From: Apiosordaria backusii
Lineage: Eukaryota > Ascomycota > Sordariomycetes > Sordariales > Lasiosphaeriaceae
Direction of reading: 5' to 3'
Length of the DNA stretch: 64,000 bases
Assembly: GCA_030549205.1 (NCBI GenBank)
Contig: JAUKTV010000005.1
Coordinates: forward strand, 1,364,001-1,428,000
In this document: positions 8,842 through 19,509 of the stretch, piece by piece
Position numbering within the stretch: the first letter of the stretch is position 1
Layout of the letters: every line of letters begins with the position of its first letter
Position numbers and translations under genes: made by a program
The notes under the pieces: model-generated
The model's input: the letters and a program-made list of their open reading frames with translations, nothing else
Database searches by the model: none
Told to the model about the DNA's origin: nothing

Positions 8842-10878
8842 TGCCAGCCGCTGTGGAGAGAAGTGGGAAGGGCACTTGAATGGGGTGGCACTACCTTACA
8901 TAGAGCAGGATGTGTCCTACCTAGGCGGAATGCGCAGAATGGCCGATAACTGAAATTATTGATCCATCTCAAGGTTGTGTAGAACTCTGCGAACTGTGGA
9001 GGTAATTCTTTATCTACATACGTCAACTTACCTAAAACCTGGGTGGGCGGTGTGCCTCGTGATCATGGAGCGAGGGAGGGCGGTGTGGCTTGGCCCGCTT
9101 GGGAGTCCCTGAAATTCGTTTTTACGCACACGAGGGTATCAGCATTATTCAAGTCGCTGGACAGGCAGACGACACTCTGTTTATCTTCAAGGCCCTGATG
9201 CAAGATGCACACTACATGTATGTACACTCTTACCCTCGATGGAAAGCCACCGCAACATCATTGCGAGGCCACACGGCCTTGTGCTGAACGGCCGGCAGGA
9301 TGATACTGGGCCAGGCATCATCATACCCGAAGCCCTCACGATGATCGGCAGTGAAGGTTACCTCCATGGTATCTGACCATGGCCATTGCTTGGCGCAAGG
9401 CTTTCGATTCCAGTTTTTCTCTCCAGCTCAAGGAGGTCAACTTTGAAGAAGCATCAGATGAGCAAGACCTCGAGCTTTCGACTCGAAGCGGGGGTACAGA
9501 TTTGACTTGGCCGAGTTCAGGTTTGTAGCGGTTATCAAACTTGGACGTTCATAGAGCCATTTGGTTACCCATACCAACTCCATACAAATTGCAAGTCTCA
9601 TAGCGAAAGTGCTGGACTGTTGTCGGTGATGGTACCTAGCTTGGCTGAATTCGGGGTGGAGGCTCAACAGGACCATGAGACGTATTTATGCTGCGGCCGT
9701 GTTGACGTTGGCGTGTAGTGTCACAGGTTTCTGGAATTTTGAGCTCCCCAACCCCAGTCTGTCGGTTGGTGACGGCTGTGGTGTTGAGCCACCTTCCTTT
9801 CCGGGCCTAGCGCCGTCAGTGGCTGGCGAGATCCTGACGCCCCCCGCCCGTTTTTTTTCTGGGCATTTTGCTTGATCTTGGCCAAGTGTGCGCGATCAAA
9901 GCTTGTCTTGGATTCGCCAAGCTGCGCCCAGCAATGATGGATGTGATGTTCTCTGCCGGGAGAAGCGGAGGGATAAACTGCTTTGGGACACCGACGACAA
10001 ACCATGGTCACTCCAGCTTGTTCTTCCACCGACGGCCCAGGCCCTTGGCTCTCTTGCGTGCTGACCGATGGACAGCCCCACTCACTGCGGGCGACTTCAT
10101 TTGCTACCATCAGAATTGCCATCCTTTTGTCCATCGGTGATAGCTACCTAGGTAGGTATGCATCAGACACATGAAGCCATGCCTGATCTAGAATGTGACA
10201 TATCTCAGCTTGGCTCACGAGCACGAGCTAAACGGCCGGAACACTGACGCCACAAAGTCCCCTCACGGCGGGCAACGATCCCTCGGGATAACTTGATTAG
10301 GAATGAGCCACAGCCACGATCTCTGGGAAGATACCGACCCCCATCTTATCACCGAGTCAAACGTCGTGACGGTTGGCCCCTCGGATGAAAGTAAGAGAGA
10401 GTACCAACGTCTCGCCGGCCCATCTTTTCCCTCATCTGGTTTGGCGGATCTGTCTTCGTGCATGCCCTGCCCTGTCATGTCTAAGACATCTTCCTGCCCC
10501 ATACTCCCCCGCACCGCCTGCGTGTGTATGCCTGCCCGGCGATCTGATGTGCATGTTACTTCCCATATCTGAACTTGCTTTCCGTTTCGGCACACCGAGC
10601 CCTGCCATTGAACGACGGGGACGGGTATTGGCGGGGGAGGCCATGCGCGCGCATCCCATCCAAGTAGGTAGGTCGTACAGAAAATCGCAACGAGGTGGGG
10701 GAGCAGCAGCAAGCAGGAAAATATATTACTTTCTGGAACCCGACTTCGTCCATTAATCTGGGTTTCTTATCGCCTTTTCTTCCTCTTCTTCTTCTTCTTC
10801 TTCTTCTTCTTTCATTTCCCCCGTCCCCCTGCGCAACCCATTGCGAGTAGGCGCAAACACTCGCATCTACCCGCCAAG
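8842..10878. other. Long intergenic region with coding-like scraps
   Basis: No intact gene. Coding-like scraps on the plus strand lie between 9090 and 9530 (listed separately). A perfect TACCTAGGTA copy is at 10145-10154. The last 150 bases are a CT-rich leader (TTCTTCTTC repeats around 10780-10810) for the permease gene. Confidence 0.45.
9090..9376 (+). pseudogene. Possible decayed gene read in two frames
   Basis: From 9090 one frame reads RLGVPEIRFYAHEGISII then VAGQADDTLFIFKALMQDAHY. From 9239 a second frame reads ESHRNIIARPHGLVLNGRQD then PGIIIPEALTMIGSEGYLHG to a TGA at 9374-9376. A third coding-like piece, LKEVNFEEASDEQDLELSTR, follows at about 9430-9500. The pieces have protein-like composition but lie in different frames without good splice sites between them, which suggests frameshift decay. 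No family is recognised. Confidence 0.25.
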
Positions 10879-12670
10879 ATGGCCTCCTTCTTCAGGAAAC
10901 GCGGCATCGACGAAAAGCACCCCGACTCCCCCCTCCAGCGAACGCACCAGGCGCCCAAGATGTCAGTAGCAGCGAGGAAGCCGGTATCGTCGACGAGGGT
11001 GTCGAAGGCCCAGATGATTTACATCGCGGGATGAGGCCCAGACAGCTCAGTCAGTCTTCCCTCTGCCCACCACCCAATTTTCAATCAAATGCTGACAATT
11101 CCTAGACATGATGGCCATCGCAGGCGCAATCGGCACTGGCCTCATCATCGGTACCGGCACGACCCTCAAGTTCGGCCCCGGCTCCCTCCTGATTGGTTAC
11201 GTCCTCATGGGCTTCGTCGTCTACATCGTCATGGTCGCGCTCGGTGAAATGGGCGCTTGGCTGCCGCACAAAAAGTCGTTTTCGGGGTACGCGACGAGGT
11301 TTGTGGACCCGGCCATGGGGTTTGCGACGGGGTGGAATTATTTCTTCAAATATGTGATTGTGCTGCCGAATAACTTGACGGCAACGGGCATCATATTGCA
11401 GTACTGGGTCAAGGATTTGAATGTTAGTGTGTGGATTGTGGTGTTTGGGGTGGTGATTATACTGCTGAATGTGAGTGTTCTTTTGCGTCAGAGAGGGGGT
11501 CTGGGAGAAAAAGTGCTAACACAAGGACAATAGCTCATTCACGTACGCTTCTTTGGCGAGGCAGAATTCTGGATGTCACTGGCGAAGGCGCTGGTTATCA
11601 TCATGCTGATCTTGATGTGTTTCATCATCTCTCTGGGAGGTAGTCCCTCAGGGGTTAGATCAGGATTCTGGTACTGGACAGACCCGGGAGCGTTTGCCGA
11701 ATACAACGTGCGCTGGAAGGACGACTATTTCTATGTCACTGGCTCGACTGGAAGATTCTTGGGCGTCTGGGCCTGCATCGTTCAGGCTACGTTTGCGTAT
11801 CTGGGTACTGAGCTGGTTGGTGTGGCCTTTGGCGAGACGCCCGACCCGAGAAGAAACGTGCCGAGGGCGGTAAATCAGACCTTGCTGAGAATTGTCTTCT
11901 TTTACGTGGCGGGTGTGCTCGTCCTTGGAATGGCTGTGCCGTATAACAGCCCGGAGTTGTTGAGGGCGACAAGGGAAAGGATTGGTGGATGTAAGTTATG
12001 GACCCCTATCCGTGTCAAAGGTTTAAGCTGACAAGAAAAAGTGGCGTCCCCCTTTACGGTTGCTGCTCAACGCGCCGGTGTAAACAAGCTCGCTGACGCG
12101 GTCAACGGAATGTTGCTCGTCTTCACCATCAGCGCCGCCAACTCCGATATCTACCTTGCATCGCGCACTGTTTGGGCTTTGGCCAAGGACAGACAAGCAC
12201 CAGAAATCATGGAGCGCACCAACAAGCGCGGTGTGCCGATTCCCGCCGTCGCCCTCTCGTCCATCTTCATCGCCCTCGGCTTCATGAACGCCACCAAGGA
12301 TGCTGCGACTGTTTTCGGATACTTCGTCTCGCTTGTCACCGTGTTTGGCGCGCTGAACTGGGTAGCAGTGCTGGTCAGCTACATTTCTATGATCAGAGCC
12401 ATGAAGGTTCAGGGCATCCCGCGGAGCATCATGCCTTATCGCAACCCGCTCTTGCCATGGGGCTCGTACATTGCGCTGGGGGTCACCTTTTTGGTGATCA
12501 TTTTCAGCGGGTACTCGGCATTCATTCCCCAGTTCCAGATTGACAAGTTCATGACGAGCTATATTGGCATCCTGGTGTATGTGGTGAATATCTTGGTTTG
12601 GAAGTGGCTCAAGAAGACGAAGAGGGTCAGGCCAGAAGACATGGATCTCCTTACAGGCAGGAGAGCGTGA
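10879..12670 (+). CDS. Amino acid permease (APC superfamily), first exon with apparent frameshift
   Basis: Four exons: 10879-11049, 11106-11470, 11534-11990 and 12042-12670. Together they encode about 540 residues, typical for fungal plasma-membrane amino acid permeases (PF00324, about 12 TM segments). The N-terminal motif DLHRGMRPRQL leads into TM1 (MMAIAGAIGTGLIIGTG), a hallmark of the family. Later blocks include GFATGWNYFFKY, FFGEAEFWMSLAKAL, the FWYWTDPGAFAEY loop and TISAANSDIYLASRTVWALA. The ATG at 10879 (context CAAGATGGCC) opens a frame that reaches a stop before the conserved region. The permease frame enters with GAQDVSSSEEAGIVDEG one base out of register. No GT lies between the ATG and that point, so an intron cannot repair it. 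One extra C in the C-run at 10928-10933 would. It is either a sequence error or a real disabling mutation. Confidence 0.82.
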
Positions 12671-12829
12671 GAAATCCCAGGTGGAATGGGGGTATGAGGA
12701 CTGCTTTGAGGGCAAGTGCATATATTGCGATAGATTTCAAATCTATGATTCTATTTTGAACAACTATTGGCTTATTATCCACTTTCTGGATACCTGGTAT
12801 TCAAGAATGAATATTCCTGGGAGCAGGGG

Positions 12830-13030
12830 CTAACTGGGTACGATCAAATCTTTTCTACTAATAAGAACCTTTCTTAGCTCTTTCTCTAGGCTCGTCAGCC
12901 TCTTTCGGTCCTTTTTCTCTTGATCTTTCGTCGACACTCCCCCTTTGACGGAATTATCGGGACTTGCAACGAGACGCTCTAGAGTTGATAGCCGATTCTT
13001 TGCTGACGTCGGAGGAGAACTTGAATGCAT
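12830..13030 (-). CDS. Possible small basic coiled-coil protein
   Basis: A 66-residue minus-strand open frame starting at the ATG ending at 13030. It reads NRLSTLERLVASPDNSVKGG then KDQEKKDRKRLTSLEKELRK, and is rich in Lys, Glu and Leu with heptad-like spacing. No family is recognised. It could also be the last exon of a longer gene or chance. Confidence 0.3.
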   Translation of the reverse strand: MHSSSPPTSAKNRLSTLERLVASPDNSVKGGVSTKDQEKKDRKRLTSLEKELRKVLISRKDLIVPS

Positions 13031-13760
13031 AACCGCCAAGCTAGGCTGGTATTCCCGGACGGCACTGGTCCGGGAAGCGGGACGGCAGAGAAGCTGCATG
13101 GAAACTCGGTTGTCGCTTTTTTCGGTTGCGGCGCCGTGTTCCGTGTGTGCGGGATAAATTACCAGGGCGGGTATATCGTTATCCCTCTCCCCCTAGGTAG
13201 TTAACCGTTGACGATCGGATCCCACTTTGAGCGAATCTGGAGGATGTAGTACCGAAAAGGATCAGCGTTGCATTACGGGTTAGGGGGCTTGGTGTTGATT
13301 CACATAAACAACGCTTTCTATCTTACAGCACAGATGGGTATCCACCAAGCAGGAAAACCAGGTTCATATTGATTGTTGGCGGAGTCGCTGATCGGCTGGA
13401 GCCGAGCGATCTGGGGACAGGAGGGTGATTACGTTTGTACGGGCTGGGTAGACCTACGTTGCCTGCTTGAACTGTTGATCGACAGTTCTGGTGGGTTTCC
13501 TATTGCGGAAGTTGGGCATGGGGGAGGCTTGGATTTTGAATCTACGGGCCGCTGGAGCGGTAGATCTAATATCGAGGCGCAAGCAAGTCGGTGAAATTGT
13601 GGGGGAGGATATCTGAGGGTTGACAGGCAAAGGATGTCTAAGTCTTGGGGATATTAGAGTTCAAAAGGGATATATATATCCCTCCAGCGTCTCTTCCTGA
13701 AGTTTAGAAAGGACCACCCAGTAGCCTAATCAGCACATCTTGACCAAGTAACCGCCCATC
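13031..13760. promoter_or_regulatory. Promoter region of the AA9 gene
   Basis: No gene. Two matches to the CreA/CRE-1 carbon catabolite repression consensus SYGGGG lie at 13411-13416 (CTGGGG) and 13599-13604 (GTGGGG). A TATA-like tract is at 13671-13679, 82 bases before the ATG. Repression of LPMO genes by CreA is known in other fungi; these sites are matches only. Confidence 0.45.
13671..13679 (+). promoter_or_regulatory. TATA-like element of the AA9 gene
   Basis: TATATATAT, 82 bases upstream of the ATG at 13761. Position and strength fit an inducible fungal gene. Confidence 0.5.
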
Positions 13761-14763
13761 ATGAAGTCTGTTCTTGCCGCCGCTGGCGTGCTCGCCCCCC
13801 TGGCTGCTGCCCACAGCATCTTCCAACAAGCTGGCAGTGGATCGATTGACTTTGGCACTTCTTGCACTCGCATGCCGGTATAGACTTTAGTCTTCAGCTT
13901 CGTTGGTTGTACCAGTCACTAACAGATATCACCAGCCCAACAACTCCCCCGTCACAAGCGTTGGCAGCGCCGATCTCGCCTGCAATGTCGGTGGCTCGCG
14001 CGGTGTTGCTGGCCTCTGCGAAGTCAAGGGTATAATCTCATCTTTCCAGATCAGACTCTGACCCCGTCATAGTACTGACATCCACTTTCCAGCCGGCGAC
14101 TCCTTCTTCGTCGAGATGCACGCCCAGCCCAACGACCGCTCCTGCGCCAACGAGGCCATCGGCGGCAACCACTTCGGCCCCGTCATCGTCTACATGGCCA
14201 AGGTCAGCGACGCCAAGACTGCCGACGGCGCCTCTGCCTCGTGGTTCAAGGTGGACGAGTTCGGCTACGATGCCGGCAGCAAGACCTGGGGCACAGACAC
14301 CCTCAACAAGAACTGCGGCAAGCGGACGTTCAAGATCCCCAGCAAGATCCCCGCGGGGGATTACCTCGTCAGAGCGGAGGCTATTGCGCTTCATACCGCT
14401 GGCTCGAGCGGCGGTGCGCAGTTCTACATGAGCTGCTATGTGAGTCCTTTTTGCTGTTGTGGGGGGACGTAGTGGTTGATCGATGCTGATGTTTTGTGTA
14501 CAATGAACAGCAAGTTAGGGTTGCTGGAAGCAGTGGTGGCCAGCTGCCTGCTGGTGTTAAGCTTCCGGGTGCTTACAGCGCTTCCGACCGTGAGTAAACC
14601 CCATTCGTGATGTTTTCTTGTGTACTCCAGGATGCCCTAGGGGTTAGTTTCTAGTCAGCTTTGCTAACCAGGCTGTGTAGCCGGTATTCTGATCAACATC
14701 TGGGGCGACTTTGGCACCTACAAGATTCCCGGACCTGCTGTTATTGACCAGAGCTACTTCTAA
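13761..14763 (+). CDS. AA9 lytic polysaccharide monooxygenase (former GH61)
   Basis: Five exons, 13761-13877, 13936-14029, 14093-14439, 14511-14589 and 14681-14763, give 239 residues. Signal peptide residues 1-17 are followed by His18, which becomes the N-terminal copper-binding histidine of the histidine brace. The second copper His is H97 (GGNHFGPVIVY). H171 (ALHTAG) and Q180-F-Y182 (GAQFYMSC) match the conserved second-shell His/Gln and the axial Tyr. Cysteine pairs fit the family. The enzyme oxidatively cleaves cellulose or related glucans outside the cell, needing copper, a reductant and H2O2 or O2. The protein ends at NIWGDFGTYKIPGPAVIDQS plus YF, with no linker or CBM1, so it is a single-domain form. 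CreA-like sites and a TATA tract lie upstream. Confidence 0.93.
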
Positions 14764-15343
14764 GCACCTGCCGGTTTGCAACGGAGAAAAGTGCGATGAT
14801 GATGAAGCCATGCGGATCAGGGAAGGCCCCTGCTGGAGGAGTTTTCTTGAAGTCCTACTTCGAGTCGTAGACTTGATGTTTTCTGTACATATTTGATTGA
14901 GCCGTAAATACTCTAGATGTCCCAAGGCTCTTTGTGCCTGCCATCACCGCCCTGGAGACGGTGACGCAACCTGACCCACCACCCTGCATTCAGTGTCGAC
15001 CCTGTCATCTGTTTCAGTCGCGAAAACCTCAAGAATTTGGGGAACCCTTTCGGATGGACCCAACTTAGAGTCTAAGACTATCATCCCATTCCTCGTTATT
15101 ACTTTGTATTTTACTTGACGCCATCTTCTCGCCACAGGCCAAACATCTCATGCAATTGCGGGGCATCGTCCCTCGCCGCTCAGCAGCTCTCATCAGCCCC
15201 GCTTTGACTCGACCTCTTATGGACTTGTTCATTCCCTCTCTCACCACCAACCTCATTCTCCCCCCAACAAGCACACCATCTCAACTCATCACCAACCTAC
15301 CAAGCCCCGCCGTACCTCTTTCACCAGCAGCATCAAGTCCAAA
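14764..15343. other. Intergenic between AA9 and Nudix genes
   Basis: 3' flank of the AA9 gene and promoter/leader of the next. An open frame from 15150 that runs into the Nudix gene in another frame has Ser/Pro/Thr-rich composition and is probably leader sequence. Confidence 0.45.
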
Positions 15344-16000
15344 ATGGCCCAAACAATCCACAAGAAGCAAGAACCAACCATCACCTCCGTCACCGACCTT
15401 CCCACCTCGGAAGCAAAATGGATCACACTCCAAAAGATTGAGTACACAGACCAAACCGGCAAAGCCAGAACATGGGAGGTCGCCTCCCGAAAGACCCGCG
15501 CTGCCAAAGCCGGCGTCGACGCGGTAGCGATAGGTAACATTCTGCTCTCTCCTAAAAAAGCCCCATCAACACTGCTGGTGATCCAGTACCGCCCCCCGCT
15601 GGACGCTTACACTGTCGAGTGGCCTGCCGGTCTCATCGATGAGAATGAAACGGCTGAGGAGGCGGCGGTGAGAGAGTTCAAAGAGGAGACGGGGTACGAG
15701 GTGTCCAAGGTTCTGAGTGTCAGCCCGGTGCAAGCGGCGGATCCCGGGTTGTCGAATGCGAATATGCAGATGGTGATGGTGGAGGTGGAGGTGCCGGAGC
15801 TGGAAGGGGAGGGGGAGCAGGCGCTGCCGGAGCAGAGGTTGGAGGATGGAGAGCATATTGAAAGGGTGGTTGTCCCGCTTGGAGAGCTGTATGAGAAGCT
15901 GGTGGAATATAGCAGCAGGGAGAGGTTTATTGTCGCCGCGAAGCTGTTTCATTTTGCGGCGGGGATGAATTTTATGAAGACGCAGAAGTATGGGCTTTGA
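15344..16000 (+). CDS. Nudix hydrolase, ADP-ribose pyrophosphatase (Ysa1/NUDT5-like)
   Basis: Single exon, 218 residues. The Nudix box GX5EX7REUXEEXGU is complete from G96 to Y118, with the catalytic and metal-binding REFKEE (110-115). Upstream, ILLSPKKAPSTLLVIQYRPP then YTVEWPAGLID is typical of the ADP-ribose pyrophosphatase branch (Ysa1 in yeast, NUDT5 in human), which splits ADP-ribose and related nucleotide sugars to AMP and ribose-5-phosphate with Mg2+. The length matches the family (about 210-230). The ATG at 15344 has a good context (CAAAATGGCC). There is no clear targeting signal, so it is probably cytosolic or nuclear. Confidence 0.88.
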   Translation: MAQTIHKKQEPTITSVTDLPTSEAKWITLQKIEYTDQTGKARTWEVASRKTRAAKAGVDAVAIGNILLSPKKAPSTLLVIQYRPPLDAYTVEWPAGLIDENETAEEAAVREFKEETGYEVSKVLSVSPVQAADPGLSNANMQMVMVEVEVPELEGEGEQALPEQRLEDGEHIERVVVPLGELYEKLVEYSSRERFIVAAKLFHFAAGMNFMKTQKYGL

Positions 16001-17573
16001 GGTGCTGGTATTGGGTTTAAGAAGGGGATGGAAGCAAGCACGGAGTTGGCGAGCATTGTTCAGGTCTAAGGTATGGAAACCGGAGAGGGGGCTCTTCCTA
16101 GAGATGATAATTCTATAAACTCATGATAAACCTCCATCCCGCTGTTGAAGGTAGTTTGTCAAAGTTCATGGTCAACTGGGGCTTCCTCGAGCACTGACCC
16201 TAACCCTCGTTTCTGCTCGGGAACACCACCACAGTCGAGGTACCACAGCAGCACCAGAAATATGCAGGAACCGCGCTCTCCTCCTATAAAAATGACCAAG
16301 GCTCCAAAGCACACTTAACATCGTCATGTGTCTGCCACTTGGCAGCGCCAAGGATCATTGATCGGATGACCAGTCAACAAGCGAGCGGGACCGGAGACTG
16401 CCCACCTTGTGGTGAGCGGCATTGCTGCGACAAAAAAAGCGATATTCGGCAAATGCGCAAACCGTTTCAAATGCTGTGGACCGCGCGGCGCTGGCGATCC
16501 TGGGCTGCAGAAAGGATCGCTTTGTTAAGGCAAGACAGCGCAGCAAAGCAGGAGGCGCAACATATTTAGCATAGGGCAGGGCAGGGTCGGGGGGGACGGG
16601 CAGCGTCAGCGTCTGGTGGGGCAGAGTCGGCAATGGCAGCCCAGTGGTTCGGTGGCATGTCTGTCTTGAAGATCTGGTTGGATGGGAGTTAATGTGGTTC
16701 ATCATGCTAAAACACCGGCAGCTAGCAGGTTGAAGAAAGACATGAGGAATCAACGGAGTAATGGTTGGGAATAGTGAAAGAACAAAGAAGTGTGAAGTTG
16801 TGTCATAGAATTAAAGAGAACTATATCCAAAAGGAAGGATGCTGAAGATGTGTTTGTTGATGATGTTGTTGACGATTTTGTTAATGGTGCACGGTTGCCA
16901 TGGTGCCATTAGCGCATGCAAACGAGACGGAGAAGAGGGAGAGCCCACAGTGCCAAGGAAAACACCCAGCCCCGGGACTGGAGACGCTCGAGCATCCAAC
17001 CTTCCTCCCGCCGACACTCGACCACCGACGACATCGCAATCGCCAACCTCGACGACACCCGGCATCAGGTATCTAGGTAAGTAGGTCGCGCAAAGCGATC
17101 ACTCGACCCAGTCCACCGCCGGACCACTCGAAGCCCTTTCCGACAACCTACGACGCCGGCCGCGCGACGTCGGGTAAGCTGCTTCTTCTCTTCTTACCAG
17201 TCCCAGTCCCAGTCCCCCCGCGACCGCCTCCTCCTCACCCAAATTACACCTCACTCAGTTGTTGACGTCGTCGCTCAACATCAGGAAAACACCCCATCGC
17301 GGGAACTCGCAGCCGGCCATGACCTGCCGCATTTTCGCATAACGCCTCGAGCCTTCCCGTTGCATTTTACGATAACGATCCACGACTTTCATTCCGCTCC
17401 GTTTTTTGCTTCGCTGCCAACTGTCCGACGTTCTTTCCGACCGCCTTTTTCCTAGAGTTAATCCCACACATCACATGCGAGATTTGTCTTTTTTGCGCAC
17501 AACAGCAACCGCATCTCGCCATATCGCATAGCAAAAATACCAAAAAAACATCAACAAATAATTACATCAAAAA
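16001..17573. other. Intergenic region upstream of the NudE-like gene
   Basis: No convincing gene on either strand. A plus-strand frame at 16839-17084 opens with a hydrophobic, signal-like stretch but then turns into Pro/Ser/Thr filler without codon bias. The last 300 bases look like the leader of the next gene. Confidence 0.45.
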
Positions 17574-19509
17574 ATGTCGGAACCACCATCATCTCCTCCA
17601 AGCGCCGAAGCCAACCCCCAGGATGCGCTGGCCTGGTACAAGTCGCAATACGAGCTGCTCGAGCAGGAACTGTCGGAATTCCAGGCCTCAAGCAAAGAGC
17701 TAGAAGCCGAACTCGAAAAGGACCTGGATGCTGCCGACAAGCGGGAGAGGGCGCTGCAGAAGAAGGCCGAGAGCCTGAGCTACGAGGTGGAGGAGTGGAA
17801 GGTACTGTCAAATCTGATGACCCGATACGTGATAGCACTCAAATGGCGGCCTGGCTGACCTCCCCTACCAGCGAAAATACAAGGAATCCAAAGCCGAGGC
17901 AAATGCGGCGCAAAGCACCCTGGAGAAGGAGATTACCACCCTTCGCGAAACAAACCGGACCTTGCAGCTCAGATTGCGGGATATCGAGGTAGCAAACGAC
18001 GACTTTGAGCGGCAAGCGCGCAACACGACCTCGTCACTAGAGGACCTCGAGTCCAAGTACAATGTCGCCATCGAAAGGGCCGTCTTGTTGGAGGAGGAGA
18101 TCAAGATTGGAGAGCAGGAAAGGGAACAGCTTCGAGTGGAAACCCAGCGGTTGAGGGAGGAGTTGTCGGACTTGAAGATTGAGGCCGAGATTCTGCAACA
18201 CAAGATCAAGAAGCAGGATGCCCGCCATTTGTCGACCCTTTCTACCGACCTTTCCCTACCCGGATCCCCACCGTTTGGCAGCTCGCCTCATTCAACCGCA
18301 AGCTCACCCATGATCACCACGCCACCAGATACCAAGTCGCTCTCTACTGCTGATACCTTGTCCGAACTCCAAGACCCACCATCACCATCCATTTCTGAAA
18401 TCTCGCAATTGTCCCGCTCAAGACTCAGCGTTACGAAAGCACCCACTTCTCAAAGGAAATCCCGACTACCCTCTGCCGACAGCAGCATGACGCCCAAGCC
18501 TAGGTCGATTGGTGCATCCAGCTCCTCAGCCCGCGGAACTCGTGTAGCGACCGCCTCTGCGGCACTGCGCACGCCAGCCCAGAGGAATTCGACAGCGAAG
18601 CCACCCCCAAGCACGAGGGCGCATAAGATTCCGCCCTCAAACTCACTCACTCACATCCGGACGCTCACAGCACAAATGCAACGTCTGGAAGCCCGCGTGC
18701 AGTCTGCCCGGTCCAAGCTTCCTGCAGGCTCGGCCACCACCCCACCACGCGGATCACCGAGAGCAGTCCCCAGCGTACCATCTTCGGTCACGATACGCAG
18801 TAGGAAGCGTAACACCGGTTCCACAGCATCGTCGACAATTAGCAATGGAGACGACAAGTCAACGCCATCCAACTTTCGCACCAGTCTCTCGAGTTCAACC
18901 GCCAATAAGCACGTCCCTCGGCTTAGTACGTCGGGCGTTTCGCGATTGTCCTTTGGCCCGCTGCCCAACCGCAACCCTAATCACCCAGCTAACAACTCCC
19001 ATGCCGACGCCTCGGAAATTTCACGGCCCAGCAGCCGAGCTAGTCTCTCGAGCTACGCACGGCCGGTTAGCAGGCAGGAATCCCACGGCGGCGCTCCCTT
19101 GAGCGGCATTATGCCACCTCCTAGGCCGATGAGCAGAGCTAGCCTTACGGGGACACGAACACCCCTAGGCAGGCCGAGGAGTAGTCTGGGCATGCACAGC
19201 GGAAGAGAACCACACCATGGCCACAACCCAAGTCACAGTGTTAGTTACAGCACCCTCGAGCTAGACGAGGGAGACACTGGGGATTTCCGAACGCCTAGCA
19301 GACGGGGAACCTTCAGTAGGATGGAAGAGGCTGGGTTTAGCGCAATTCCCGTACCAAGCGGAATTCCGGCGCCCAGGAGACGAAGCGGAGGTTCGGGGGG
19401 TATTGGGTTGCGGAGAACTAGTAGTGCTAGTGCTGCCGGACCAGCCGTGAGCTTGGTAACGGGAGGGATGCATGGGAGGGTGCTGGAAGATTTAGGGGAG
19501 ACTTATTAA
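17574..19509 (+). CDS. nde1: NudE/NDEL1 (RO-11)-like nuclear distribution protein
   Basis: Two exons, 17574-17801 and 17872-19509 (GTACTG donor, CTACCAG acceptor), give 621 residues. Residues about 15-215 form a long coiled coil beginning ALAWYKSQYELLEQELSEFQ and continuing through RKYKESKAEANAAQSTLEKE, the conserved NudE signature. The rest is Ser/Pro/Arg-rich and disordered, ending in a basic, Gly-rich segment. NudE proteins bind LIS1/NudF and dynein and support nuclear migration along microtubules; the Neurospora orthologue is RO-11. Length and layout match filamentous fungal members. The SRASL and RPSSR clusters in the tail may bind microtubules or be phosphorylated (inference). Confidence 0.9.

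Noticed and set aside
16839..17084. Open frame with a signal-peptide-like start
   Set aside because: The hydrophobic start comes from TTG/ATG-rich sequence; the rest is Pro/Ser/Thr filler without codon bias, in the leader region of the NudE-like gene.
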